NCBI GenBank assembly: GCA_965230485.1
Contig: CBDDLA010000001.1
Span: 2,790,001-2,854,000 of the forward strand
DNA length: 64,000 bases
Direction: 5' to 3'
Source: Putridiphycobacter sp965230485
GTDB taxonomy: Bacteria; Bacteroidota; Bacteroidia; Flavobacteriales_D; Crocinitomicaceae
Below, piece by piece: positions 6,822 to 15,815 of the stretch. The stretch's first letter is position 1. Each line of letters opens with the position of its first letter. The translations under genes were made by a program, and so were the position numbers. The notes under the pieces are model-generated. The model made no database searches and was not told the DNA's origin. It worked only from the letters and a program-made list of their open reading frames with translations.

Positions 6822-7985
6822 ATGAATGAATCATCTATCTTGGCCGGTGTAGCATGTAATTTAGATATCGATCTGATTAACGCATGTTTAACACTGTTTC
6901 AAAATGATAGTATTGAAGTTGTTGAATGGTCGTTTGATGCACTTCATCAGCTTAAAGAAATACCATTTTGGTTTAAAGATTTAATTCAAGATTTTAGCAA
7001 TGCTGATCGATTACTTGGGCATGGTATATATTTCTCTATTTTTTCCGGCCAATGGTCAAAAGAACAGCAGAATTGGCTAAAAACACTTCATGCAAAATGT
7101 CAAGAATATAACTTCAGCCATATTTCAGAACATTTTGGCTTTATGTCTGGTGCAAACTTTCATAATGGAGCACCGTTACCTGTTCCGTTTAACGAGGTGG
7201 TTTGTCAAATAGGAATTGATAGATTAAAACGGATTCAAAATGTTTGCGAGTGTCCTGTTGGTTTAGAAAATCTAGCATTGTCTTTGAATTCGGAAGATGT
7301 TAAACGACAAGGTGAGTTTTTAAATCAATTAATTGAACCAGTCAACGGATTTATTATTCTTGACTTGCACAATATTTATTGTCAACTCCATAATTTTGGA
7401 ATAGAAATAGATTCAATTTTGGCATATTATCCTTTGGATAGAGTGCGAGAGATTCATATTTCTGGTGGAAGCTGGCAACATTCAAGTACTAATCCTTCCA
7501 AACGAATTCGACGTGATACGCACGATCATGCCGTGCCTAATGAAGTATTTGAACTTTTGTCATATACCATACCTTATTGCCCTAATCTCAAATATGTTAT
7601 TTTAGAACAATTAGGAAGAAGTCTTGGTGCTGAACAACATAAGTCTCAATTCCAAAAAGACTTTTGCAAAATGTCTGAAATTGTTAAAAAAGGAATAGTT
7701 AAAATCCCCCATCAAAAAAAGGGTTTTTTGCCTGAGCAACAATCTTTTCTTCCAGAAATTCCTCAGGAAGATATTGGTTTGCATTTGCAACAGTTAGAGT
7801 TATCAAATATTCTTGAAAATGCACTAAATGTTAAAAATGCTAAGGATTTACTTTCCATATCTAAGTATTTATCAAAATCTGACTGGAAAGTGGAGAACTG
7901 GGATGATGATATGATTGAAACAGCTATTAAAATTGCTCAAAAATGGAAGAAAGGTTTTAGAGGGCCTCAGTCTTATTCGTCATAG
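6822..7985 (+). CDS. DUF692/MNIO family multinuclear iron oxidase with C-terminal extension
   Basis: TIM-barrel enzyme of the DUF692 family (MbnB, TglH, ChrH, BufB relatives) that uses non-haem iron to modify cysteines of small peptides. Expected metal-site residues are present: H67 in GHG, H104 in ISEH, E149 in GLEN, D181/H183/N184 in LDLHN, H212 in EIHISG, D232-H234-H236 in DTHDH, and E262. The barrel covers about residues 1-290. The remaining 97 residues are a helical, charged extension beyond the usual family length of about 280. No separate partner gene follows, so the extension may replace it (inference). The next gene is convergent, making this a two-gene unit with the peptide at 6594. 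Confidence 0.88.
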   Translation: MNESSILAGVACNLDIDLINACLTLFQNDSIEVVEWSFDALHQLKEIPFWFKDLIQDFSNADRLLGHGIYFSIFSGQWSKEQQNWLKTLHAKCQEYNFSHISEHFGFMSGANFHNGAPLPVPFNEVVCQIGIDRLKRIQNVCECPVGLENLALSLNSEDVKRQGEFLNQLIEPVNGFIILDLHNIYCQLHNFGIEIDSILAYYPLDRVREIHISGGSWQHSSTNPSKRIRRDTHDHAVPNEVFELLSYTIPYCPNLKYVILEQLGRSLGAEQHKSQFQKDFCKMSEIVKKGIVKIPHQKKGFLPEQQSFLPEIPQEDIGLHLQQLELSNILENALNVKNAKDLLSISKYLSKSDWKVENWDDDMIETAIKIAQKWKKGFRGPQSYSS

Positions 7986-7988
7986 AAT

Positions 7989-8528
7989 TTATTTATTGTT
8001 TTTTATTTCATAACAAACACAATTTTCAAGATATGGATAATCCTTTAATGCCGGATGTTTGAATTCAACACTTTTTACCATGCCAATTTTTTTCATTATT
8101 GATATTGATGGCTTGTTGACTTGAGGAGCAGTAGAAACAATTTTATTTAGATTTAGCTCATTAAATGCATACGATAAACAACGTTCTGCACCTTCAGTGG
8201 CATAACCATTTCCCCAGTGCTTTTCATCAAGCCGCCAACCGATATCAGTATACTGAGAAAAAGAGGCTTCATACTTAATATCATTTAATCCAATAAATTC
8301 TTGACTTTCAAGAGTGTCAACTGCGAAATAGCAATATTTTTTTTCGCGATACAGAGTTTTCATCCTTAAAATAAAGTCTTTGGTTTGATCAGGCCTTGCG
8401 ACTGCTGGAAAAAACCGCATCACATTTTCGTTACCACTAATGGCAATCATTTTATCAATATCTTCATCAACCCAATTTCTAAAGCCAAGCCTTTCTGAAG
8501 TGAATAAATATTTCGTATTTCTTTGCAT
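7989..8528 (-). CDS. GNAT family N-acetyltransferase, RimJ/RimL-like
   Basis: A 179-residue acetyl-CoA-dependent acyltransferase. It opens with TSERLGFRNW, the usual beta1 of the RimJ/RimL subgroup; WRLDEKHWGNGYATEG near residue 93 is the acetyl-CoA loop (normally W-x-GxGYAtEA), and NxPSISIMKKIGM near residue 138 is the second signature. The substrate cannot be told. It ends 3 bases from the convergent MNIO gene and has no obvious operon partner. Confidence 0.85.
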   Translation of the reverse strand: MQRNTKYLFTSERLGFRNWVDEDIDKMIAISGNENVMRFFPAVARPDQTKDFILRMKTLYREKKYCYFAVDTLESQEFIGLNDIKYEASFSQYTDIGWRLDEKHWGNGYATEGAERCLSYAFNELNLNKIVSTAPQVNKPSISIMKKIGMVKSVEFKHPALKDYPYLENCVCYEIKNNK

Positions 8529-8582
8529 TTTTCTAGATCTCTAAAAGGAGCATAAGATTTCCCATTAAATTAAAGAAATGCC

Positions 8583-9668
8583 TTAAAACTGCTCAGGACT
8601 TTTCTTTTTCATCTCTTTAAGAAAACCCTTAATTTTTTGCTCATCATCCTGTTTAACTACCATAAGCACATTATCTGATTCCACAATAATGTAATCTTTT
8701 AAGCCTTGAATGAGAGCCAATTTATTGTCAGGTAAATTAACAATACAATTTTCTGTTTCAAAAAGGTGGGCTCCCTTTGCCATTACTGCATTGCCTTCAA
8801 AATCTTTCTCTAAATGTGCCGATAGGCTACCCCAGGTTCCTAGATCTGACCAGCCAAAATTGGCCAAAACAACATAGACGTTTTTAGCGTTTTCTAAAAT
8901 TGCAAAATCGATCGAAATATCCTCACATTGCGAAAAGGCGGTATTGATAAAGTTTTGTTCATTGGAAGTATTATAGTCATTTCCTTTTGATTCAAACTTT
9001 GCATTTAGCTCAGGTTTAAATTTGGCAAAAGCTTCAATGATGGTCTTTGCCTTCCAAATAAAAATACCTGAGTTCCAGTAATAGCCACCACTTTTAACAA
9101 AAATCTCAGCCAATTCGCGGTCCGGTTTTTCAGTAAATTGTTTTACTTTTTTAACCTGTCCCATCATTAAGTCACCTTTCGTTTTGAATTGAATGTAACC
9201 ATATCCCGTGTCAGGACGTGAAGGCTTTATCCCTAAGGTAACCAAGCAATCATCCTTTAAAGATTTTTCTAACGCAGTACCAATAATATCAATAAACTTG
9301 TCTTCTTTTAAGATAAGGTGATCAGATGGCGCAACAATTAAGTTGGCTTCTCGATCTAAATTATAAATTTTATGTGCGGCATAAGCAATACACGGCGCAG
9401 TATTTTTCCTGACGGGTTCAGTAAGTACTTGATGACTTTTAATGTTTAATTGATCAATTACTAATTCTTTATAATTGGCATTAGTTACCACATATATATT
9501 GTCGGTTGGCACAACTTTTACCAAGCGGTTATAAGTCATTTGTATCAGCGTTTCTCCAGTGCCAAGCACGTCAAGAAATTGCTTCGGGCACGACTCTTTA
9601 CTCATTGGCCAAAACCTACTCCCAATCCCACCAGCCATTATTATGGCATAATTATGTTTATTCATCAC
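8583..9668 (-). CDS. manC: Mannose-1-phosphate guanylyltransferase
   Basis: Makes GDP-mannose from mannose 1-phosphate and GTP, feeding Gmd at the left end of the window. The N-terminal nucleotide site AGGIGSRFWPMS is near residue 12, FTEKPD near residue 196 and NSGIFIW near residue 218. At 361 residues it is the single-domain form without the fused phosphomannose isomerase domain. Two ATG codons open the frame (9668 and 9665); either may be used. No neighbouring gene overlaps it. Confidence 0.94.
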   Translation of the reverse strand: MMNKHNYAIIMAGGIGSRFWPMSKESCPKQFLDVLGTGETLIQMTYNRLVKVVPTDNIYVVTNANYKELVIDQLNIKSHQVLTEPVRKNTAPCIAYAAHKIYNLDREANLIVAPSDHLILKEDKFIDIIGTALEKSLKDDCLVTLGIKPSRPDTGYGYIQFKTKGDLMMGQVKKVKQFTEKPDRELAEIFVKSGGYYWNSGIFIWKAKTIIEAFAKFKPELNAKFESKGNDYNTSNEQNFINTAFSQCEDISIDFAILENAKNVYVVLANFGWSDLGTWGSLSAHLEKDFEGNAVMAKGAHLFETENCIVNLPDNKLALIQGLKDYIIVESDNVLMVVKQDDEQKIKGFLKEMKKKSPEQF

Positions 9669-9722
9669 TGTCTATTTCCATTCGGATTCATGAACTCACG
9701 TTGCTCGTTTATTCATTAACAT

Positions 9723-10343
9723 TTATTCAACTAATTGCTTTTGTATCTCAGCTACTCCCAAAACACGGTATTGTTTATTATTTCTAATATTTCTGCAAAG
9801 GTAGTACTTTCTTAACTTTTTGCCTTTTTCGAAAACCAGATTATTTAATAAGAACTTATCACCTAATTTTAAATGTTCAACAAGGGTGGACTGTTTTTTA
9901 TCGTACCGCCTTAAAACACGATAAAGTGCTTCATCCGTGCAAGAAGAAGCTTTGGCTTTTTTTAAATACTTAGTCAGCGCCAATGTAATGTCTGTCGGTA
10001 AAATATTCTGATTTAAGATTGGTTCAAAGAGTTCAAAGAAAGTCCTCTGCCATTCTTCACCATGTGGTTTAATCCGGACACCATATTTTTCAAACGCTTT
10101 TAAATGGGAAAATTCATGGATAGTGGTGACTAAAAATGCATATTTATTTAAATTTCCGTTTACTGAAATTCTATGTCCAAATTTCTCATTTGGAATTCTA
10201 TAATCCCCAAGCTTTGTTTTGCGCTTAGGCGAAACCCTAAAGTGCGTTTTATTATTAATGATTAAATCCACCACATAATCTTCGGTTCCTTCTGGCAGGA
10301 ATTTATTCAGTTTTGAGATATAGATTTCCTTGTGGTCAATCAT
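9723..10343 (-). CDS. SprT-like zinc metallopeptidase domain protein
   Basis: A 206-residue protein with the gluzincin-type HEFSH motif near residue 117, preceded by a beta-rich segment and followed by GEEWQRTFFELFEPIL, as in SprT/Spartan-like proteins. Bacterial members are poorly studied; a peptidase acting on DNA-bound or other proteins is inferred from the family. The C-terminal third is basic and has no recognisable zinc-ribbon cysteines. It is transcribed divergently from dnaG. Confidence 0.8.
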   Translation of the reverse strand: MIDHKEIYISKLNKFLPEGTEDYVVDLIINNKTHFRVSPKRKTKLGDYRIPNEKFGHRISVNGNLNKYAFLVTTIHEFSHLKAFEKYGVRIKPHGEEWQRTFFELFEPILNQNILPTDITLALTKYLKKAKASSCTDEALYRVLRRYDKKQSTLVEHLKLGDKFLLNNLVFEKGKKLRKYYLCRNIRNNKQYRVLGVAEIQKQLVE

Positions 10344-10348
10344 ATTTA

Positions 10349-10356
10349 CAAAGATA
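10349..10356 (-). promoter_or_regulatory. -7 promoter element before the SprT-like gene
   Basis: On the minus strand TATCTTTG matches TAnnTTTG, 5 bases before the ATG at 10343. No -33 TTG is found at a normal distance, and the leader would be nearly absent. Confidence 0.4.
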
Positions 10357-10440
10357 AAACAATTGATTATTGGAGAAATTAAATGCGAGTTAATTACCTA
10401 TAAAATTCGCTAGTGATAGTGCATCTTCATCAAATTCTCA

Positions 10441-10448
10441 TAAATTTG
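10441..10448 (+). promoter_or_regulatory. -7 promoter element before dnaG
   Basis: TAAATTTG matches TAnnTTTG and ends 20 bases before the dnaG ATG. The -33 element is not evident. Confidence 0.45.
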
Positions 10449-10468
10449 TTAGTCCATTCAATCATGCT

Positions 10469-12484
10469 ATGATACCAAAGACTACCATTGATGAAATTTT
10501 CCAAACTGCTCGTGTTGAGGAGGTGATTGGCGATTTCTTGCAAATGAAAAAGTCTGGTTCAAATTTTAAGGCTAAATCACCATTTACTGATGAAAAAACG
10601 CCTTCTTTCATGATATCACCTGCTAAACAGATATGGAAATGTTTTAGTACAGGAAAGGGAGGTAATGTGGTGTCTTTTTTAATGGAACACGAGCATTTTT
10701 CTTATGTTGAAGCATTAAAGTGGTTGGCGAACAAGTATGGGATTGAAATCAAAGAAGACCGTGAACGCACACCGGAGGAAATTGCTCAGATTTCAATTAG
10801 AGAAAACCTTTCAGTAATTAATGAATATGCCTCAAAGCACTTTTCCGATAATTTGTACAACAACGAAACTGGAAGAGCAATTGGGTTGTCCTACTTTACA
10901 CAACGTGGCTTCAGGGAAGATACCATTAAGAAATTCAATTTAGGGTATTGTTTAGAGACGAGCAACGCTCTAACAGAATCGGCCTTAAAGAAAGGGTATA
11001 AGTTAGAATTTTTGGAAAAAGCGGGCCTAACGAAAACTAAAGACGGGCGTAACTTCGACTTTTTTAGAGGTAGGGTAATGTTTCCAATCCATTCAGTGGC
11101 AGGAAAAGTATTAGGTTTTGGTGGCAGAACATTGAAGGCTGATAAAAAAATTGCCAAATACTTTAATTCACCTGAAAGTGAGTTGTACAATAAAAGTAAA
11201 ATTCTTTATGGTCTTTATTTCGCTAAAAATAATATCATTAAAAATGACAATTGTTATTTAGTAGAGGGCTACACTGATGTCATTTCTCTTCATCAGTCGG
11301 GCGTTGAAAATGTTGTAGCTTCCTCAGGAACGTCTTTAACCGAAGGTCAGATCAATTTAATCAAACGATATTCCGACAATATTACCATTTTATATGATGG
11401 AGACAATGCTGGTATAAAAGCTAGTTTTAGAGGAATTGATATGATTTTGGAACAAGGCATGAACGTACGTGTTGTTTTATTCCCTGATGGCGAAGATCCG
11501 GACTCATTTGCAAAAAATAATTCTACTGAAGTATTAAAAACATATATTGAACAAAAAGCGAAAGATTTTATCGTTTTTAAATCTGACTTGCTGAATTCAG
11601 AGGCTCAAGGCGATCCATTAAAAAAAGCACAGCTGATTAGAGACATTGTGTCTTCAATAGCCCTGATACCTGATAGAATTAAACAACAGGTGTATACCAA
11701 AGAATGTGCTAATATTTTTGATATAGAGGAAGAAATTTTAGTAGGGGAGTTGGTTAAAATTGTTCGGGAAAAACAAAAACAAGATCAAAAACGGGCTAAT
11801 TTTAAAAAGACTTCAATTTCAGCAGTTGATGAGCCACCCCCTGAAGCTTTAATTCCTGAAGAATATCAGGCGCAAGAAAAAAACACATCTGTGCCAGCAA
11901 AATCTTTGTATGACACCCTTTACTATCAAGAAAGAGACCTCATCAGATTATTATTGCATTATGGAACCTTTTCTGTTAAAACTAAACATATTGAATATGA
12001 CGAAAATAATTTGCCAAATGAGGTGGATGTTGAGGTAAAGGTGATTGAGTTAATTATTCACGAGCTAGAAAAAGATGAATTAGGCATTGATCATCCGGAA
12101 TTACAGTCCATTTACGCCCTTTATAAAGATGGTTTGAGTGAAAATAAATTCTTAGAGTCTAAGGATTTTACCCAACATCATAACGCGGACATATCTAAAA
12201 TAGCGGTAGACATTTTAACAGAAAAATATGAATTAAGTCCACAATGGATTACCCAGAAAGTAAGAATTAATCGTGAGGTTGATTCATTAGAGCGTGCAGT
12301 TATGGAAGCTGTTTTTTCGTTTAAATCGGCAAAAGTGGTCTACGAAATAAATGCCATACAGAATGAAATGAAAAACCTAAAGTCGGAAGATATTGATACA
12401 TTTACTGAATTAATTACACGTCAAAAACAACTTGACACAGTAAAAGTACTGCTATCTGAAAAACTTGGAAGAAGAATAATATAA
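10469..12484 (+). CDS. dnaG: DNA primase with degenerate zinc-binding domain
   Basis: Synthesises RNA primers at the replication fork. The 671-residue protein has the N-terminal CHC2-type domain (about 1-100), a catalytic core with RxMFPIH and GFGGR motifs, TOPRIM motifs LVEGYTDV near residue 265 and DGDNAG near residue 312, and a helical C-terminal helicase-interacting part. The zinc site is largely lost: the usual CPFH reads SPFT (S37, T40) and the usual CFGCG reads CFSTG (C58, T61), leaving one of four ligands. The surrounding fold signature EKTPSF is kept. From memory this is common in flavobacterial primases. mscS follows 3 bases later. Confidence 0.96.
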   Translation: MIPKTTIDEIFQTARVEEVIGDFLQMKKSGSNFKAKSPFTDEKTPSFMISPAKQIWKCFSTGKGGNVVSFLMEHEHFSYVEALKWLANKYGIEIKEDRERTPEEIAQISIRENLSVINEYASKHFSDNLYNNETGRAIGLSYFTQRGFREDTIKKFNLGYCLETSNALTESALKKGYKLEFLEKAGLTKTKDGRNFDFFRGRVMFPIHSVAGKVLGFGGRTLKADKKIAKYFNSPESELYNKSKILYGLYFAKNNIIKNDNCYLVEGYTDVISLHQSGVENVVASSGTSLTEGQINLIKRYSDNITILYDGDNAGIKASFRGIDMILEQGMNVRVVLFPDGEDPDSFAKNNSTEVLKTYIEQKAKDFIVFKSDLLNSEAQGDPLKKAQLIRDIVSSIALIPDRIKQQVYTKECANIFDIEEEILVGELVKIVREKQKQDQKRANFKKTSISAVDEPPPEALIPEEYQAQEKNTSVPAKSLYDTLYYQERDLIRLLLHYGTFSVKTKHIEYDENNLPNEVDVEVKVIELIIHELEKDELGIDHPELQSIYALYKDGLSENKFLESKDFTQHHNADISKIAVDILTEKYELSPQWITQKVRINREVDSLERAVMEAVFSFKSAKVVYEINAIQNEMKNLKSEDIDTFTELITRQKQLDTVKVLLSEKLGRRII

Positions 12485-12487
12485 ATT

Positions 12488-13660
12488 ATGGATTTTTGGA
12501 ATAACATTTGGGATAATGTATTGAATTTTCCATTCATTGATACAAGAAAAGTACTAGAAGATGGTACTGGCTATGCAGAAGGAGAAGGCTTTATACTTGC
12601 ACCGATCAACATTATTTTATTTGTTGTCATTTTCTTGGTCGGAAAGCTATTAATTAAATACTTGAAGCGCTACTTTAAAATTCTACAGCTTGATGAGAAA
12701 CATTTGACTATAGAAGGAAGAGAATTTGCCTTGTGGAAGTTGATTAAACAAATCATATATTTCTTGGTATTCTATTGCTGTTTCCAAAGCCTTAATGTCA
12801 ATAATAATCATATTGATTTTGCCAATGTACTGACTTATGAATTAATTAGAATAGAGGATTTTCACCTGGCCATTTACCACATCTTTTTAATAGCCTTGGT
12901 ATTTTTTGTGGCAAGAATTATTCTTAATTTCATTAAACTATATCTTCTTAAAAGAGTTACAAAGCGGACGCAAATTGACCAAGGGACAGAGTTTGTAATC
13001 ATTCAATTGGCCAAGTATATTATTTATACCATTGCCATTATTGTCCTGCTTAGGAGCTTTGGTTTAAGTATTGATTTATTGCTAGGAGGTTCTGCGGCTT
13101 TATTGGTAGGCGTTGGACTGGGAATGCAAGATATTTTCAAGGACTTTCTATCTGGCTTACTATTGCTGTTTGAGGGATCAAACAAAGTTGGAGACATTAT
13201 TGAAATTAATAACTATAATGGTGAATCAAATTTTATTGCTAAAATAAAACAAATTAACCTCAGAACGACTAAGGTTGAGACAAGAGACAATAAAACCTTG
13301 ATTGTTCCCAATTCAAACTTAACACATCAAAGTGTTAATAATTGGAGCTTTAGCACCTCAATTCTCCGTTTTCAAATTCCAGTTACCATACATTATAATT
13401 CTGATGTTGAACTGGCAAAAGAACTGTTGATTCAATGTGCTCAGGCGCATCCAAGAGTGAAGAATACCCAACCCGTATTTGTTCGACTAATGAACTTTGG
13501 TCATGATGGGTTAGAGCTTGATTTAGTATTTTGGGCAGAACAAAATTTTTATATTGATATTTATAAATCAGAAATTCGATTTGCCATAGAACGAGCATTT
13601 AAGGAAAACAATATTAGCTTTCCTTATCCTCAAACGGATGTGCATATTAAAAGAGAATAA
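12488..13660 (+). CDS. Mechanosensitive ion channel, MscS family
   Basis: Tension-gated channel that releases solutes on hypo-osmotic shock; inner membrane. Length 390 residues with three to four predicted helices (near 30-50, 80-100, 125-150, 170-195). The pore helix carries LLGGSAALLVGVGLGMQD near residue 200, the glycine/alanine packing motif of MscS TM3, followed by the beta domain with FEGSNKVGDIIEI and the VPNSNLT motif. It lies between dnaG and the FMN protein with gaps of 3 and 4 bases, so the three are likely co-transcribed. Confidence 0.92.
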   Translation: MDFWNNIWDNVLNFPFIDTRKVLEDGTGYAEGEGFILAPINIILFVVIFLVGKLLIKYLKRYFKILQLDEKHLTIEGREFALWKLIKQIIYFLVFYCCFQSLNVNNNHIDFANVLTYELIRIEDFHLAIYHIFLIALVFFVARIILNFIKLYLLKRVTKRTQIDQGTEFVIIQLAKYIIYTIAIIVLLRSFGLSIDLLLGGSAALLVGVGLGMQDIFKDFLSGLLLLFEGSNKVGDIIEINNYNGESNFIAKIKQINLRTTKVETRDNKTLIVPNSNLTHQSVNNWSFSTSILRFQIPVTIHYNSDVELAKELLIQCAQAHPRVKNTQPVFVRLMNFGHDGLELDLVFWAEQNFYIDIYKSEIRFAIERAFKENNISFPYPQTDVHIKRE

Positions 13661-13664
13661 ATTT

Positions 13665-15227
13665 ATGGTTAGAACTGCTTTTATTTTATTGTCTATTGTT
13701 ATTGCCGGGGGCATTGTTGCATTAGGTTTAACACTTGGTTTAAATTGGTTTTACTGGTTCATTTTATTTGGTCCGCTTATTATAATCGGTTACTACGATA
13801 TTTTTCAAACTAAACACGCCATTCTAAAGAATTTTCCGGTAATTGGTCACCTCAGGTATGTTTTAGAATCAATTTCACCAGAAATTCAGCAATATTTTGT
13901 AGAAAGAAGAACTGACGGTTCGCCTATTGACAAGAATAGAAGAGCAATTATTTATCAGCGTTCTAAAAATATTGGTGCTACTCATCCATTTGGGACTGAA
14001 AATAACATTTCGGAAGAGGGATATGAGTTTATCGTCCAGTCATTGTATCCTGCAACCGTTCCCCATGAGGAGCCCAGAGTCAGAATTGGTGGTAGTGATT
14101 GTAAACAACCATACAGCGCTGCCTTGTACAATATTTCAGCCATGAGCTTTGGGTCGTTGAGTAAAAATGCTGTCATGGCCATGAATAACGGTGCTAAAAA
14201 GGGCAATTTTTATCATAATACTGGAGAAGGAGGCATTTCCCCCTATCACTTGCAAGGCGGTGATTTGTGTTGGCAAATTGGTACCGGTTATTTTGGATGT
14301 AGAAATGAAGACGGGACTTTTTCTGAAGAAAATTTTATTAAAAATGCCTCTAGACCTGAGGTTAAACTCATTGAAGTCAAATTATCACAAGGGGCTAAAC
14401 CAGGACATGGTGGGGTTTTACCAGGTGTTAAAAATACACCAGAAATAGCCAAAATCAGAGGTATTAAACCGCATACAACGGTACTTTCTCCTTCAGGACA
14501 TACTGCATTTAATTCACCTCAGGGATTATTAGAATTTGTTCAACGACTAAGGTCTATTTCTGGTGGAAAACCTACGGGGTTTAAATTATGCTTAGGTAAC
14601 CCTGAAGAGTTTGAAGCGATATGTGAAGCTATGGTTAGCACTAAAATTTATCCTGACTTTATTAGTGTTGATGGTGCTGAAGGAGGCACTGGTGCTGCAC
14701 CATTAGAATTTGCAAATCATGTTGGCTTACCGTTAGATGTTGGGTTAGTACTTGTAGATGAATTATTGAAAAAGTATGGTGTTAGGGAACATATTAAGAT
14801 AAACGCAACGGGTAAAATATTTAGCGGTTTTGGTATTATAAAGGCTTTGGCACTGGGTGCCGATTTGTGTTGTTCCGCCAGAGCCATGATGTTAGCTGTT
14901 GGTTGTATTCATGCACAAGCTTGTAATACCAATACTTGTCCTACAGGCGTAGCGACTCAGAATCCAAAATTAATGAAAGGACTTAATGTTCCAGATAAAG
15001 CAGAAAGGGTTTATAATTTTCAAAAAAATACAGTTCATGCTTTTATTGAATTAATGGCTGCTACTGGAGCAAAAGAACCGTCTGAAATCAAAAGAGCAAG
15101 CGTAATGAGAATGGCGGAAGATGGAGATGTGCATACCATGGATGAAATTATAAATCATTGGAACATCAAAAAGAAAGTGGTTGATAAAATTCCAGTAGGG
15201 GTTAATTTAGGAAACGGAAATTTTTAA
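13665..15227 (+). CDS. FMN-binding glutamate-synthase-domain protein
   Basis: Membrane-anchored relative of the FMN domain of glutamate synthase large subunit. Two N-terminal hydrophobic helices (about 5-50) precede a TIM barrel that carries GEGGISPYH near residue 186, SVDGAEGGTGAAP near residue 334, and CNTNTCPTGVATQ near residue 425, the cysteine region of the iron-sulfur site in glutamate synthases. There is no glutaminase domain, so ammonia supply from glutamine is unlikely and the real reaction is unknown. The ATG at 13665 is preferred over an upstream ATG at 13638 that lies inside mscS. Confidence 0.9.
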   Translation: MVRTAFILLSIVIAGGIVALGLTLGLNWFYWFILFGPLIIIGYYDIFQTKHAILKNFPVIGHLRYVLESISPEIQQYFVERRTDGSPIDKNRRAIIYQRSKNIGATHPFGTENNISEEGYEFIVQSLYPATVPHEEPRVRIGGSDCKQPYSAALYNISAMSFGSLSKNAVMAMNNGAKKGNFYHNTGEGGISPYHLQGGDLCWQIGTGYFGCRNEDGTFSEENFIKNASRPEVKLIEVKLSQGAKPGHGGVLPGVKNTPEIAKIRGIKPHTTVLSPSGHTAFNSPQGLLEFVQRLRSISGGKPTGFKLCLGNPEEFEAICEAMVSTKIYPDFISVDGAEGGTGAAPLEFANHVGLPLDVGLVLVDELLKKYGVREHIKINATGKIFSGFGIIKALALGADLCCSARAMMLAVGCIHAQACNTNTCPTGVATQNPKLMKGLNVPDKAERVYNFQKNTVHAFIELMAATGAKEPSEIKRASVMRMAEDGDVHTMDEIINHWNIKKKVVDKIPVGVNLGNGNF

Positions 15228-15230
15228 GTA

Positions 15231-15815
15231 ATGAAGATTGTTTTTGCCACACAGAATAAAAATAAAGTTGCTGAAATTCAGAAGTTAGTACCTCCAAATA
15301 TTATAGTACAATCTTTAAAGGATATTAATTGCAATGAAGATATTCCTGAAACAGCTAATACATTGGAAGGTAACGCGAGTTTGAAATCAGCTTATGTGTC
15401 TAAGCATTTTAAGCTTGATTGTTTTGCAGATGATACAGGCTTAGAAATAAAAGAATTAAATGGAGAACCAGGTGTTAAATCAGCAAGATATGCCAGTGAA
15501 ACGGAAAGGAGTGATAAAGCAAATATTGATAAAGTATTAAAAAAGCTTGAAGGATCAGAAAACAGAAAGGCGCAATTTAGAACGGTAATTAGTTTAAGGT
15601 ACAATGGCAGAGAAAATGTTTTTGAAGGTATTTGTAAAGGTGAAATAGCAACTAAAAAAAGTGGTGAAAAAGGATTTGGTTATGATCCAATTTTCATTCC
15701 TGAAGGGCATTCGAAAAGCTTTGCTGAAATGACAATGATGGAAAAAAATGCCATTTCTCACCGTGGACAAGCAATCAAAAAATTAGTGTTTTTTTTAAAC
15801 AGTATTGATAAGTGA
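15231..15815 (+). CDS. rdgB: XTP/dITP diphosphatase (Ham1 family)
   Basis: House-cleaning enzyme that hydrolyses dITP, XTP and ITP to keep deaminated purines out of DNA and RNA. 194 residues, as usual. FATQNKNKVAEI at residue 4 is the N-terminal family signature, FADDTGLE near residue 65 holds the acidic metal site, and GFGYDPIF and SHRGQA near residues 146 and 177 complete the set. It starts 3 bases after the FMN protein and its stop overlaps the GTG start of the next gene. Confidence 0.95.
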   Translation: MKIVFATQNKNKVAEIQKLVPPNIIVQSLKDINCNEDIPETANTLEGNASLKSAYVSKHFKLDCFADDTGLEIKELNGEPGVKSARYASETERSDKANIDKVLKKLEGSENRKAQFRTVISLRYNGRENVFEGICKGEIATKKSGEKGFGYDPIFIPEGHSKSFAEMTMMEKNAISHRGQAIKKLVFFLNSIDK

